DNA from: Collinsella sp.
GTDB taxonomy: Bacteria > Actinomycetota > Coriobacteriia > Coriobacteriales > Coriobacteriaceae
Length of the DNA: 46,915 nt
Direction of reading: 5' to 3'
Assembly: GCA_019425045.1 (NCBI GenBank)
Contig: JAHYYI010000012.1
Span: 1-46,915 of the forward strand
Part shown: piece after piece, positions 1 through 6,638 of the stretch
Layout: every line of letters begins with the position of its first letter
Numbering within the stretch: the first letter of the stretch is position 1
The notes under the pieces: model-generated
The model's input: only the letters and a program-made list of their open reading frames with translations
Database searches by the model: none
What the model was told of the DNA's origin: nothing
Made by a program: the position numbers and the translations under genes

Positions 1-2
1 AC

Positions 3-446
3 AATGGCGGCCAGACCAACAATAACAACAACCAGGGCGGCAACACGCCGGCTCCCGCACCGCAGCCTGCCCCCACGCCCGCTCCGGCTCCCACGCCTTC
101 GGCACCGAGTCAGTCTGTTGATGGTGGCTCCGTTGTTTCGCGCGCCTACAGCAAGCTCGGCTATGCGTATTCTTGGGGCGGCATTGGACCGAACAGCTTT
201 GACTGCTCCGGTTTTGTAAGCTATTGCCTCACGGGACGCTACTGCCGTCTGGGCACCACGGTCGACTTCATGGGTTGGACCCGTGTGTCCGATCCGCAAC
301 CCGGCGATGTTGTGGTTAACTCCTACCATACCGGCATTTATATCGGTAATGGTCAGATGATCCATGCTTCCGACTACAAAACGGGCGTCATCATCAGCTC
401 CGTTGCCGCCGGCATGAACAACAATTATATTTTCGTTCGCTACTAA
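3..446 (+). CDS. NlpC/P60 family cell-wall peptidase, C-terminal part (5' end outside the window)
   Basis: The reading frame enters from the left edge and stops with TAA at 444-446. It begins with an Asn/Gln/Gly-rich then Pro/Ala-rich linker and continues into a compact NlpC/P60 (C40) domain. The catalytic Cys lies in a DCSGF motif (Cys codon 204-206), the first His in YHTGIYIG (codon 327-329), and a further polar His in MIHAS (363-365). Such enzymes cut peptide stems of peptidoglycan outside the cell, usually the gamma-D-Glu to diamino acid bond. The low-complexity linker suggests that N-terminal coiled-coil or wall-binding regions lie upstream; these cannot be seen. A terminator follows at 471-510. 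Family assignment is firm; the exact substrate is not known. Confidence 0.9.
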   Translation, partial: NGGQTNNNNNQGGNTPAPAPQPAPTPAPAPTPSAPSQSVDGGSVVSRAYSKLGYAYSWGGIGPNSFDCSGFVSYCLTGRYCRLGTTVDFMGWTRVSDPQPGDVVVNSYHTGIYIGNGQMIHASDYKTGVIISSVAAGMNNNYIFVRY

Positions 447-470
447 GTGGTTTAGCTCAGCAAGCAAAGA

Positions 471-510
471 TGGACCTCGTATCCTTGGGGAGCGAGGTCC
501 ATTGTTTTAT
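471..510 (+). terminator. Rho-independent terminator after the NlpC/P60 gene
   Basis: Perfect 9-bp stem TGGACCTCG (471-479) with CGAGGTCCA (493-501), followed by TTGTTTTAT. It sits 25 bases past the stop codon. Confidence 0.85.
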
Positions 511-540
511 CTCGAGCGCCCGTTTTGCATGTAAGCAACA

Positions 541-561
541 ATCTAGTTTTGAATACTAGAT
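541..561. promoter_or_regulatory. Inverted-repeat operator candidate upstream of degV
   Basis: ATCTAGT (541-547) and ACTAGAT (555-561) form a perfect 7-bp inverted repeat with a 7-base spacer. The 11-mer ATCTAGTTTTG (541-551) recurs at 2216-2226 in the promoter region of the convergent DUF1836 regulator gene. It lies just upstream of where the degV -35 element should be, a position typical of an activator site. That the DUF1836 protein binds both is inference. Confidence 0.5.
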
Positions 562-565
562 ATGC

Positions 566-594
566 GCAGCATCTGTCCAAAAGATAGCTATAAT
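566..594 (+). promoter_or_regulatory. Probable degV promoter
   Basis: A perfect TATAAT -10 hexamer lies at 589-594. The -35 position (about 566-571) has no recognisable TTGACA-like sequence, so the promoter may depend on an activator at the adjacent inverted repeat. Confidence 0.5.
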
Positions 595-623
595 TGTTGA
601 GGAACAACTAGAAAGGACCCTCA

Positions 624-1490
624 ATGAGCTGGGCACTTATCTCAGATTCGAGCTGCAATCTTCGCGATTGGCAGCCAACCACACCTCATACCACCTTTGC
701 ATTTGCACCCCTTAAGATCCGAGTGGGGGAGCGCGAATTTGTCGACGACCTCTCGCTCGATGTTCATGAGCTCAATTGCACCGTGCAGGCGGAGTCGAGC
801 GCTTCTTCGAGCGCCTGTCCAAGCGTAGGGGAGTGGGCCGAACTCTTTAGGCTTGCCGACAAGACGATTTGCATGCCCATCTCCGAGGGAGTCTCGGGAA
901 GCTACAATGCCGCGGCCACCGCACGTGACATGGTGCTTGCCGAGGAGCCGGACCGTCAGATTCATTTGGTTAACTCGCGAGCCGCAGGTGGCAAAATGGA
1001 TTTGATCTTCCTGCTGTTCGACCGCTATCTTGCAAGCAACCCAGATGCCTCCTTTGAGGACGCCTGCGCCTATTTCGATAGCTTGGAGCAGAACAGCAAG
1101 ATCCTCTTTAGTTTGTGCAATTACGAAAACCTTGCGAAGGCCGGACGTATCCCTAAGGCGGCCGGCGTTATTGCTAACAAGCTCAATATCCGCATTTTGG
1201 GCACGGCGAGCGAAGCGGGCAAAATTGAACTCGTTGGTCACACCCGCGGCGAAAAGAAGATGCTCACCAAGATTGTCGACACCATGGAGGCCGAAGGCTT
1301 TACTGGCGGCGAAGTCGTTATCGACCACGTCGAGAATGAGGTAGGCGCCCAGGCACTTGCCAGCCGAATTGCGGAGCGCTGGCCAGGCTCCAAGACTATC
1401 ATCATGCCCTGTAACGGGCTAGATTCATACTATGCCGAGATGCACGGCCTCATCATCGGCTACGGCATGGGCGTGGCTTCGGGCCGATAA
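624..1490 (+). CDS. DegV family fatty-acid-binding protein
   Basis: 288 residues, the normal length for the DegV family. DegV proteins bind long-chain fatty acids in a cleft between two alpha/beta domains; in Firmicutes the homologous FakB proteins present fatty acids to the kinase FakA, but no fakA is in this window, so that link is family knowledge only. The N-terminus (ALISDSSCNL) fits the family's D-S/T-S/T nucleotide-fold start, and the central MPISEGVSGSYNAA matches the conserved fatty-acid carboxylate-binding S-G-T/S-Y region. The start is set by an AAAGGA ribosome site a few bases upstream. It converges with a DUF1836 regulator and shares an upstream sequence motif with it, so the two may form one regulatory unit. 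Confidence 0.9.
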   Translation: MSWALISDSSCNLRDWQPTTPHTTFAFAPLKIRVGEREFVDDLSLDVHELNCTVQAESSASSSACPSVGEWAELFRLADKTICMPISEGVSGSYNAAATARDMVLAEEPDRQIHLVNSRAAGGKMDLIFLLFDRYLASNPDASFEDACAYFDSLEQNSKILFSLCNYENLAKAGRIPKAAGVIANKLNIRILGTASEAGKIELVGHTRGEKKMLTKIVDTMEAEGFTGGEVVIDHVENEVGAQALASRIAERWPGSKTIIMPCNGLDSYYAEMHGLIIGYGMGVASGR

Positions 1491-1509
1491 AATCCAACTA
1501 AACAAAAAC

Positions 1510-1551
1510 ACGGGCGGGACAAAGTGTCTGATGGCTCTTTGTCCCGCCCGT
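1510..1551. terminator. Bidirectional terminator between degV and the DUF1836 gene
   Basis: Perfect 15-bp stem (1510-1524 with 1537-1551; core CGGGCGGGACAAAG) with a 12-base loop. It lies between two convergent genes, with A-rich sequence on the left and a short TCTTG tract on the right. Confidence 0.85.
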
Positions 1552-1567
1552 CTTGTACGTCGGCCAG

Positions 1568-2176
1568 CTATTTAAACCCATTGAACTTTAGATAGCTCAT
1601 CAGATACGCCTTCGATACAAAAGACGAAACCGCACTGCGCACGAGCAGCGACTCGCGCGTGACCTGATGAGCCGTATCGGGAACAGGAACCTGCTCAATT
1701 GAAAAAGCCGCACGAATCGATGCCTCGAGCTGATCAATCACATAATCAAAGGCGGTCGGTGCATCGTAGCTCAGGCGCTGAATGTTAAAGAGTGCCTGAA
1801 CCGCAGCGATAGGCAGCACCTGCTTAAAGATACAAATGGAGATGAGACGCGCAATCTGCTCGCGACCATATTGCTTTTTTACCGGAGCGGGAACGAGGCC
1901 GACCTTTACGTAGTTATTGATCATCGATGGCGTAATGACGGGCTGCTCCACACAAATCGAAAGCGGCTCCATCCACAGCTCGATGTACTCAATGACCTGG
2001 TCACGGTAGAGCGTTACATTCGGCAACTGGTTATAGCGCGGCAAGCTGAGTGTATTGAGTTTACGGACTATATCAGACTGGATAAATGCATCAGGTAGCA
2101 CCGTCGGCTGAATATCCTCCGGCTTAATGCTGACCGATGTATCGGACATCGGGATAACATGTTTGACGTGGTTCAT
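1568..2176 (-). CDS. DUF1836 protein, MerR-like HTH regulator
   Basis: 202 residues, recognised as the DUF1836 family. Roughly residues 45-110 carry the pattern of a MerR-type winged helix: an LPRYNQLPN segment, then ITPSMINNYVKVGLVPAP followed by KKQYGREQIARLI. The all-helical remainder lacks the long dimerisation coil of classical MerR proteins. The start is fixed by GGAGG six bases before the ATG at 2176. It faces the degV gene across a shared terminator, and the 11-mer in its own promoter is also found upstream of degV, consistent with autoregulation plus control of degV. No ligand can be inferred. Family assignment is fairly sure; the regulatory role is inference. Confidence 0.8.
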   Translation of the reverse strand: MNHVKHVIPMSDTSVSIKPEDIQPTVLPDAFIQSDIVRKLNTLSLPRYNQLPNVTLYRDQVIEYIELWMEPLSICVEQPVITPSMINNYVKVGLVPAPVKKQYGREQIARLISICIFKQVLPIAAVQALFNIQRLSYDAPTAFDYVIDQLEASIRAAFSIEQVPVPDTAHQVTRESLLVRSAVSSFVSKAYLMSYLKFNGFK

Positions 2177-2200
2177 AAGGATCCTCCGTTCGTTATCTAT

Positions 2201-2226
2201 ATTGTATTCTAGGTTATCTAGTTTTG
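2201..2226 (-). promoter_or_regulatory. Probable promoter and operator of the DUF1836 gene
   Basis: On the minus strand a TACAAT -10 candidate (2201-2206) is overlapped or flanked by two CTAG sites nine bases apart (2209-2212 and 2218-2221). The latter is inside ATCTAGTTTTG, the 11-mer shared with the degV upstream region. Confidence 0.45.
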
Positions 2227-2248
2227 CATATCACATAGCCGCTAAGTA

Positions 2249-2290
2249 AAAGTGGTTGGACAGCACATTGATGCACTGCCCAACCACTTT
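2249..2290 (-). terminator. Terminator after trxB
   Basis: An 11-bp stem (AAAGTGGTTGG at 2249-2259 with CCAACCACTTT at 2280-2290). On the minus strand it follows the trxB stop by about 40 bases and is followed by TTACTT. Confidence 0.75.
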
Positions 2291-2330
2291 GTTTGAAGAT
2301 AACAACCTTACATAAGATATATTATCGTAC

Positions 2331-3269
2331 TTATCCGTGTAGGAAAGCGTATGCGCTGGTAGCCGCTATGGCTCCGTCCGAAACGGCGGTCACAACTTGG
2401 CGTAAACGCTTGGAACGGATATCGCCGGCAGCAAATAAGCCAGGCGTGCGGGTGGCCATCGATTCGTCGGTCACAATACCGCCGTCGGGCGCCAGATCCA
2501 CCAGATGCTCTACAAGCTCGGTATGGGGCTGCGTGCCAGCAAAGACAAATATGCCAAACGAACCAGGATCGAAGGACTCGGAATAGGTGCCACCGGTAGC
2601 GTTGTCCTTAAACGTGATAGTCGTGGGCATGGTCTCGCCTGATAGTTCCACAATACTAGTTTGGTACCTAACTGAAATAGTATCTTTTGCGAGCACCTTT
2701 TGAACCACGCCATCGGGGGCACGGAACTGATCGCGTCGCAAGACGATGGTCACGCTGCTGGCGATTTCTGACAAGAACAGGGCTTCCTCGCAGGCAGCAT
2801 TACCGCCACCGATGACAAAGACCTGTTTACCGCGAAAGAACATGCCATCGCACGTCGCGCAATAAGAAACGCCACGACCGCGATACGTATCCTCGCCAAC
2901 AAAACCAGCAGATCGCGGCGTGGCACCCATGCAAGCGATAACGCTCGAGGCCAGCGTATCGCCCATATCGTGATGCACCGTAAACAGCGCCGCATCCGCA
3001 TCGTAATCGATACCCGCAACCATGCTCCATGCAACCTGTGCTCCCAGGCCCTCTGCATGTTGCTGAAACCGCTCGCCGAGTTCGGCGCCACTCAAGAGCG
3101 GAATGCCCGGATAGTTCTCGACCTCATTGGTTGTGGCGATCTGTCCTCCCGACATACCTTGCTCAATCACGGTCGTCGTTAGGTTGGCGCGCGCCGCGTA
3201 AATGGCTGCAGCATAGCCCGCAGGCCCGCCGCCGATAATCGCAACATCGATCGGCTGATGAGTAGTCAT
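2331..3269 (-). CDS. trxB: Thioredoxin reductase-like FAD/NAD(P) disulfide reductase
   Basis: 312 residues with the two-dinucleotide fold of low-molecular-weight thioredoxin reductases: FAD-binding GGGPAGYAAA near residue 12, redox-active CATC in SYCATCDGMFFRG, NAD(P)-binding GGGNAACEEA, and the terminal FAD motif TPGLFAAGDIR. It should transfer electrons from NAD(P)H to thioredoxin. The frame stays open upstream for another 370 codons, but that part is antisense to the glycosyltransferase gene. The real start is the ATG at 3267-3269, which is preceded by AGGAGG and begins just before the FAD motif. It is divergent from the glycosyltransferase gene over 117 bases. No thioredoxin gene is adjacent, so an alternative partner (a ferredoxin- or NrdH-type protein) cannot be excluded. 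Confidence 0.93.
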   Translation of the reverse strand: MTTHQPIDVAIIGGGPAGYAAAIYAARANLTTTVIEQGMSGGQIATTNEVENYPGIPLLSGAELGERFQQHAEGLGAQVAWSMVAGIDYDADAALFTVHHDMGDTLASSVIACMGATPRSAGFVGEDTYRGRGVSYCATCDGMFFRGKQVFVIGGGNAACEEALFLSEIASSVTIVLRRDQFRAPDGVVQKVLAKDTISVRYQTSIVELSGETMPTTITFKDNATGGTYSESFDPGSFGIFVFAGTQPHTELVEHLVDLAPDGGIVTDESMATRTPGLFAAGDIRSKRLRQVVTAVSDGAIAATSAYAFLHG

Positions 3270-3344
3270 GAAGAGACCTCCTGTCGAAAGATTGGCGTTC
3301 TTTGCGCTCATACCCAAATTTATGCGAACGTGACACTCATGCAC

Positions 3345-3350
3345 TACAAT
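3345..3350 (+). promoter_or_regulatory. -10 candidate for the glycosyltransferase gene
   Basis: TACAAT 37 bases before the ATG at 3387, in the divergent trxB/glycosyltransferase intergenic region. No good -35 hexamer is visible at the right spacing. Confidence 0.35.
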
Positions 3351-3386
3351 GATTCTCTGTGAAACAAAGATGAAGGGGAGATATCG

Positions 3387-4688
3387 ATGGATCAGACGCA
3401 GACGAGCGACGACGCTCCCCTGCTCACGCACAGCACTCCCCAATCGGAACAAACCACGCTCTTGACTCAGCAAAAACCTCTCGTGACTATCGTGCACGCC
3501 TCGGTCGGCTCGGGCCACAAGGCCGCCGCAAATGCAATTGCGCAGGCATTCGACCTCATCCGCGGCACCAATGGCATCCCAGAGGATGTTGAGATTGAAG
3601 TGCTCGATATCCTTGATTTTGGACGCATAAAATTCGACGGCAACAAAACGGCCGCCTCGTTTACCGGCGCCACGCGCCCAATCTATGACTTGACCTGGCG
3701 TTATACCCTTACCGGACACCTGCTTTGGGGCGGTGGCACGGCATGGTCGCGCATCATGTTCCCCGCATTTAACGAATACGTTCGAACTCGCAGGCCCATT
3801 GCCGTGGTAGCCACACATATCACGGCAGCCAACGTCGCCGTCGGCGCGCGCGTCATTACGGGCATCGACTATCCCGTCATTTGCGTACCGACCGATTACG
3901 AGGTCGAGGGTTGGTGGCCCCATAAGGACACCGACCTCTTCTGTGTGGCAAACGAGTTTATGGCCGAAACACTCCGACCCCGTAAGGTTCCCGAGGCAAA
4001 GATCCGCATTACGGGCATCCCCATTCGCGCCGGGTTTGATACGGACTACAATCGCGAGGAAGAACTCGAGAAGTTCAATCTCCCCACAGACAAGCTCGTT
4101 GTGCTGGTAATGGCCGGCGCCAGTTTGCCTCAACCGTACGTTCGCTTTCGCGCGGAGATGGACCGCACTCTCCCCTTCCTGCGCAGCTTCGAGGACATGC
4201 ACTTTGTCTTTTTGCCGGGCAAGGATACCGAATATGCCACCCGTCTCAAAACGCTTTTCGATGCCATGAAACTCGAGAACGTCACGGTTCTTGACTACGT
4301 CGATGACATGGCAGCGCTTATGCACGGCTGTGACCTGGCAATCCTCAAATCTGGCGGACTCACTGTTACCGAATGCCTGTGCGCACACCTGCCTATGATT
4401 CTGCTGGGCAAGTCATATGGCCAGGAAAAGGCCAACACCACCATGCTCACCGGCATGGGCGCCAGCATGCATGTCACCACCGCACGAGAGCTCATCGTTA
4501 CCCTACGTCACTTGCACGACCATCCCGAATCACTCAAAGCCCTACTCATCAACGGCGAAGTTCTACGCCGCCCCCACGCAGCCGAAGACATAGCCATCGC
4601 AACCATGGAGCTCGTAGGCAAACCCCAAAAGCGCAAAAGAGCCTTTTGCCGCTTCTACTGGGGCGGAAAACCCGCGCATATCCGCTAG
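3387..4688 (+). CDS. MGDG-synthase-type glycolipid glycosyltransferase (GT28-like)
   Basis: 433 residues. After a variable hydrophilic leader of about 30 residues, the N-terminal domain opens with VTIVHASVGSGHKAAANAI, the hallmark of the monogalactosyldiacylglycerol synthase / UgtP group. The C-terminal GT-B domain contains KSGGLTVTECL and GKSYGQEKANT, the nucleotide-sugar-binding region of GT28 enzymes. The family adds UDP-glucose or UDP-galactose to diacylglycerol at the inner membrane face, making glycolipids or lipoteichoic acid anchors. The start is preceded by AAGGGGAGA. There is no transmembrane helix, as expected for a peripheral membrane enzyme. The sugar and whether it acts processively cannot be told. 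The stop codon is 13 bases before a very large hairpin element. Confidence 0.85.
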   Translation: MDQTQTSDDAPLLTHSTPQSEQTTLLTQQKPLVTIVHASVGSGHKAAANAIAQAFDLIRGTNGIPEDVEIEVLDILDFGRIKFDGNKTAASFTGATRPIYDLTWRYTLTGHLLWGGGTAWSRIMFPAFNEYVRTRRPIAVVATHITAANVAVGARVITGIDYPVICVPTDYEVEGWWPHKDTDLFCVANEFMAETLRPRKVPEAKIRITGIPIRAGFDTDYNREEELEKFNLPTDKLVVLVMAGASLPQPYVRFRAEMDRTLPFLRSFEDMHFVFLPGKDTEYATRLKTLFDAMKLENVTVLDYVDDMAALMHGCDLAILKSGGLTVTECLCAHLPMILLGKSYGQEKANTTMLTGMGASMHVTTARELIVTLRHLHDHPESLKALLINGEVLRRPHAAEDIAIATMELVGKPQKRKRAFCRFYWGGKPAHIR

Positions 4689-4701
4689 CGTCTTTATGTC
4701 C

Positions 4702-4805
4702 GCTTACCTGCGGGAGGCCCCTATATATCATCCCATGCTCAAACATTCTCGCTTCGCTGCGAAACTGCGCGTGGGACGATATATAGGGGCCTCCCGCAGG
4801 TAAGC
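4702..4805 (+). repeat. Large hairpin element A1 (long outer stem, conserved inner core)
   Basis: A perfect 28-bp inverted repeat (4702-4729 with 4778-4805) encloses a core that continues to pair (TCCCA 4731-4735 with TGGGA 4772-4776). It then carries the unpaired segments TGCTCAAACATTCTCGC (4736-4752) and GCGAAACTGCGCG (4759-4771) around a small apical hairpin. The same core appears in inverted orientation in A2, with a different outer stem. It starts 13 bases after the glycosyltransferase stop and could also stop transcription, although no U-tract follows. Confidence 0.85.
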
Positions 4806-4882
4806 TGCGTTTACGTACTAGCAGCTATACCAGATTCCCCACCACTAGAACCTTCAAAGGCGAAACCGGAAAATCTAAATAC

Positions 4883-4931
4883 AGTAAGCCAATGCGACAA
4901 AGGGATTGTTCCTTTGTCGCATTGGCTTACT
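4883..4931. repeat. 21-bp perfect hairpin between elements A1 and A2
   Basis: A perfect 21-bp inverted repeat (4883-4903 with 4911-4931; inner part CAATGCGACAAAGG / CCTTTGTCGCATTG) with a 7-base loop GATTGTT. A run of six T lies 12 bases later at 4944-4949. It could act as a terminator between the convergent glycosyltransferase and dut genes, but the T run is too far away for a standard one. Confidence 0.8.
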
Positions 4932-4963
4932 AGAATGTAAATATTTTTTCAAGCGAGTAGCCG

Positions 4964-5066
4964 CCCGCCTGCCTCTCACACATATCGTTCCACGCGCAGT
5001 TTCGCAGCGAGCGAAGCGACGCGAGAATGTTTGAGCATGGAATGATATGTGTGAGAGGCGGGCGGG
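4964..5066 (-). repeat. Large hairpin element A2 (inverted copy of the A1 core)
   Basis: Outer arms 4964-4986 and 5044-5066 pair over 23 positions with one G/T, and differ in sequence from the A1 arms. Inside, TTCCA (4988-4992) pairs with TGGAA (5038-5042), replacing TCCCA/TGGGA of A1, which is a compensated change. The core, read on the minus strand, repeats TGCTCAAACATTCTCGC (5021-5037) and GCGAAACTGCGCG (4993-5005), with about nine extra bases in the apical loop. It begins 16 bases past the dut stop codon. Confidence 0.85.
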
Positions 5067-5082
5067 AGGGATAAGAGCGTCC

Positions 5083-5526
5083 CTAGGCGACGCCGCTGGA
5101 GCCGAAGCCTCCTTTGCCTCGGTCGGTTTTGTCTAGTTCTTCTACTTCTACGAGGTTGACCGTGGGGACTTCTTGGATGACGAGCTGGGCGATGCGGTCG
5201 CCTTTGTTGATTTGGATGTCGTTGGTGGGATCCAGGTTGATAAGGATAACCTTGAGTTCTCCTCGGTAGTGGGCGTCAATGAGGCCCGGCGTGTTGACTA
5301 TAGACAGGCCCTGCTTGATGGCCAAGCCGCTGCGGGGCTGGACGAAGCCGGCGTAGCCATCGGGCAGGGCGATGGCCAGCCCCGTAGAGACCAGACGGCG
5401 TTCGAAGGGCTTCAGGACGCAGTCTTCGTTGGAGCGTAGATCCAAGCCGGCATCGGTGGGATGGGCGTATTTGGGAAGCTCGAGGGTGGGGTCGAGACGC
5501 TTTATGTTGACGGTAATGTTGGACAT
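5083..5526 (-). CDS. dut: dUTP diphosphatase
   Basis: 147 residues with all five conserved motifs of trimeric dUTPases: DAGLDL, PRSGLA, LIDAHYRGEL, GDRIAQLV and the C-terminal arm RGKGGFGSSG. It hydrolyses dUTP to dUMP and pyrophosphate, keeping uracil out of DNA and supplying dUMP for thymidylate synthesis. The ATG at 5524-5526 is four bases past the nrdR stop with AAGGTGA as ribosome site, so the two are co-transcribed. Placing dut behind nrdR joins two nucleotide-pool genes. A large hairpin element (A2) begins just after the stop codon. Confidence 0.97.
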   Translation of the reverse strand: MSNITVNIKRLDPTLELPKYAHPTDAGLDLRSNEDCVLKPFERRLVSTGLAIALPDGYAGFVQPRSGLAIKQGLSIVNTPGLIDAHYRGELKVILINLDPTNDIQINKGDRIAQLVIQEVPTVNLVEVEELDKTDRGKGGFGSSGVA

Positions 5527-5530
5527 GGAA

Positions 5531-5974
5531 TCACCTTAGCTTGTCGAGCTCTTGCAGAAATTCATCGACGTCTTTGAAATCGCGGTAGACCGAGGCAAAA
5601 CGGATGTAGGCCACCTTGTCGATCTTGGCCAGGCGCTTGAGCACCATATCGCCCAGTTCGTGGGACGTAACAGCCGTCAGCGTACGCGAACGCAACTCCA
5701 CCTCGATATCATCGATGATCTCGTTGAGCTTTTTCGTGTCGATATCGCGCTTAATCGTGGCGCGCATCAGGCCGACCAGCAGCTTGTTGCGATCGAACCG
5801 CTGCTTAGACCCGTCGGATTTGATAACCTCGATGGGATCTTCGCAGCGCTCGAACGTCGTAAAACGATAATTGCACGAACAGCATTCGCGACGACGCTTG
5901 ATAGTGTTGTTCGACTCCTGCATGCGGGAATCGACAACGCGGGTATGTGCCTTGCCGCATTTGGGACAGCGCAT
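5531..5974 (-). CDS. nrdR: Transcriptional repressor NrdR
   Basis: 147 residues, full length. The N-terminal zinc ribbon has MRCPKCG and CCSCNYRF cysteine pairs, followed by an ATP-cone domain (from about residue 49, IEVIKSDGSKQRFDRNKL). NrdR senses ATP/dATP and represses ribonucleotide reductase genes by binding NrdR boxes. The ATG at 5972-5974 sits inside an 11-bp inverted repeat whose loop holds the AGGAGG ribosome site (see 5970-6011). Order LysM gene - nrdR next to lexA is the arrangement known in mycobacteria and corynebacteria. No nrd structural gene is in this window. Confidence 0.97.
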   Translation of the reverse strand: MRCPKCGKAHTRVVDSRMQESNNTIKRRRECCSCNYRFTTFERCEDPIEVIKSDGSKQRFDRNKLLVGLMRATIKRDIDTKKLNEIIDDIEVELRSRTLTAVTSHELGDMVLKRLAKIDKVAYIRFASVYRDFKDVDEFLQELDKLR

Positions 5975-6011
5975 GGTACCTCCTCCTAAACGATAACAAG
6001 GGTACCATGCG
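5970..6011 (-). promoter_or_regulatory. RNA hairpin covering the nrdR start codon
   Basis: CGCATGGTACC (5970-5980) and GGTACCATGCG (6001-6011) form a perfect 11-bp inverted repeat. In the mRNA the right-hand strand of the stem contains the nrdR AUG, the loop contains UUUAGGAGGA, and the left strand carries a second AUG in another frame. Such a fold would limit initiation. The function is inferred; no terminator-like U-tract is present. Confidence 0.6.
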
Positions 6012-6025
6012 ACCGAGCGGAAATC

Positions 6026-6475
6026 TTACGAACGAGCCGGAACTTTCAGAACTGCACCGGCATCAAGGGAGCCGCGATCGAGGTGATTGACACTACGAAT
6101 CATGTCGGAAGTCTCCTGCGTGGAAAGGCCATCGATGGGATGCTCCTGGGCAAGCGACCACAGGGAATCGCCGGACTGCACACGAACCGTCTCGTAGGTG
6201 ACGTTGGCTACGGAATCGGCATACGATGCTTGACGAGCAGAAAAAACTGACGTGGCGAGCACAAAGAACAGGGTGAATGCTACAGCAACAGCAACAATCG
6301 TCGAAGCCTTCAGGGCAACAGGAGCCGAAGCAGCGGCTGCACGCTGGGTGCGAACGGGTTTAGTGGCCACGGCCTGAAAATGAGAGCGTCCACCCTTCAC
6401 GACCGTAAAGGCAGGCGAGGCGGGCGTCTCGAGCTTAAGGGCGAGGTTTCCCTGGACCATATCCGCTGCGTTCAT
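6026..6475 (-). CDS. LysM membrane protein, probable SOS cell-division inhibitor (YneA/ChiZ/DivS-like)
   Basis: 149 residues: a hydrophilic N-terminus, one transmembrane helix (about 57-79), then an extracytoplasmic LysM domain (about 95-146, from YETVRVQSGDSLWSLAQEH). Size, topology and place, divergent from lexA and in front of nrdR, match the SOS-induced division inhibitors YneA (Bacillus), ChiZ (Mycobacterium) and DivS (Corynebacterium), which block septation during DNA damage. Two LexA boxes lie between it and lexA. The start has GAGAGGAGA upstream. Sequence identity to those proteins is low in this class, so the role rests on domain layout and context. Confidence 0.8.
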   Translation of the reverse strand: MNAADMVQGNLALKLETPASPAFTVVKGGRSHFQAVATKPVRTQRAAAASAPVALKASTIVAVAVAFTLFFVLATSVFSARQASYADSVANVTYETVRVQSGDSLWSLAQEHPIDGLSTQETSDMIRSVNHLDRGSLDAGAVLKVPARS

Positions 6476-6545
6476 TCTGTTCTCCTCTCGTTTGTTTTGA
6501 CGAGAACTGTTTTATCAAGCCGCGGGGACAAAAAAGTCTAGCGCG

Positions 6546-6559
6546 GGAACGAGTGTTCG
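6546..6559. promoter_or_regulatory. LexA (SOS) box 1
   Basis: GGAACGAGTGTTCG, which is CGAAC-ACTC-GTTCC on the other strand, matches the CGAAC-N4-GTTC SOS consensus of Gram-positives and Actinobacteria. It is nearer to the LysM gene. Confidence 0.85.
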
Positions 6560-6573
6560 GTTATTATTATCTT

Positions 6574-6587
6574 CGAACAGTTGTTCC
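6574..6587. promoter_or_regulatory. LexA (SOS) box 2
   Basis: CGAACAGTTGTTCC, one mismatch from a perfect CGAAC-N4-GTTCG palindrome, 15 bases from box 1 and 52 bases before the lexA start. It presumably autoregulates lexA. Confidence 0.88.
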
Positions 6588-6638
6588 TGTCAAGCAAAAA
6601 TAGAACATTTGTTTGGTATGAGTAGAGAGGAATCCCTG

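Noticed and set aside
3270..4388. N-terminal extension of the trxB frame to 685 codons
   Set aside because: It is antisense to the glycosyltransferase gene; AGGAGG and the FAD motif set the trxB start at 3269.
4702..5066. Simple MITE with terminal inverted repeats
   Set aside because: The outer arms of A1 and A2 are different from each other, and no target duplication is visible; a MITE would share its ends between copies.
5805..6008. Short frame starting at the decoy AUG upstream of nrdR
   Set aside because: It overlaps nrdR out of frame and has no ribosome site of its own; kept only as part of the nrdR hairpin idea.
6602..6615. Third LexA box candidate (AGAACATTTGTTTG)
   Set aside because: Only the inner GAAC-N4-GTT matches; two mismatches from the palindrome seen at recA.
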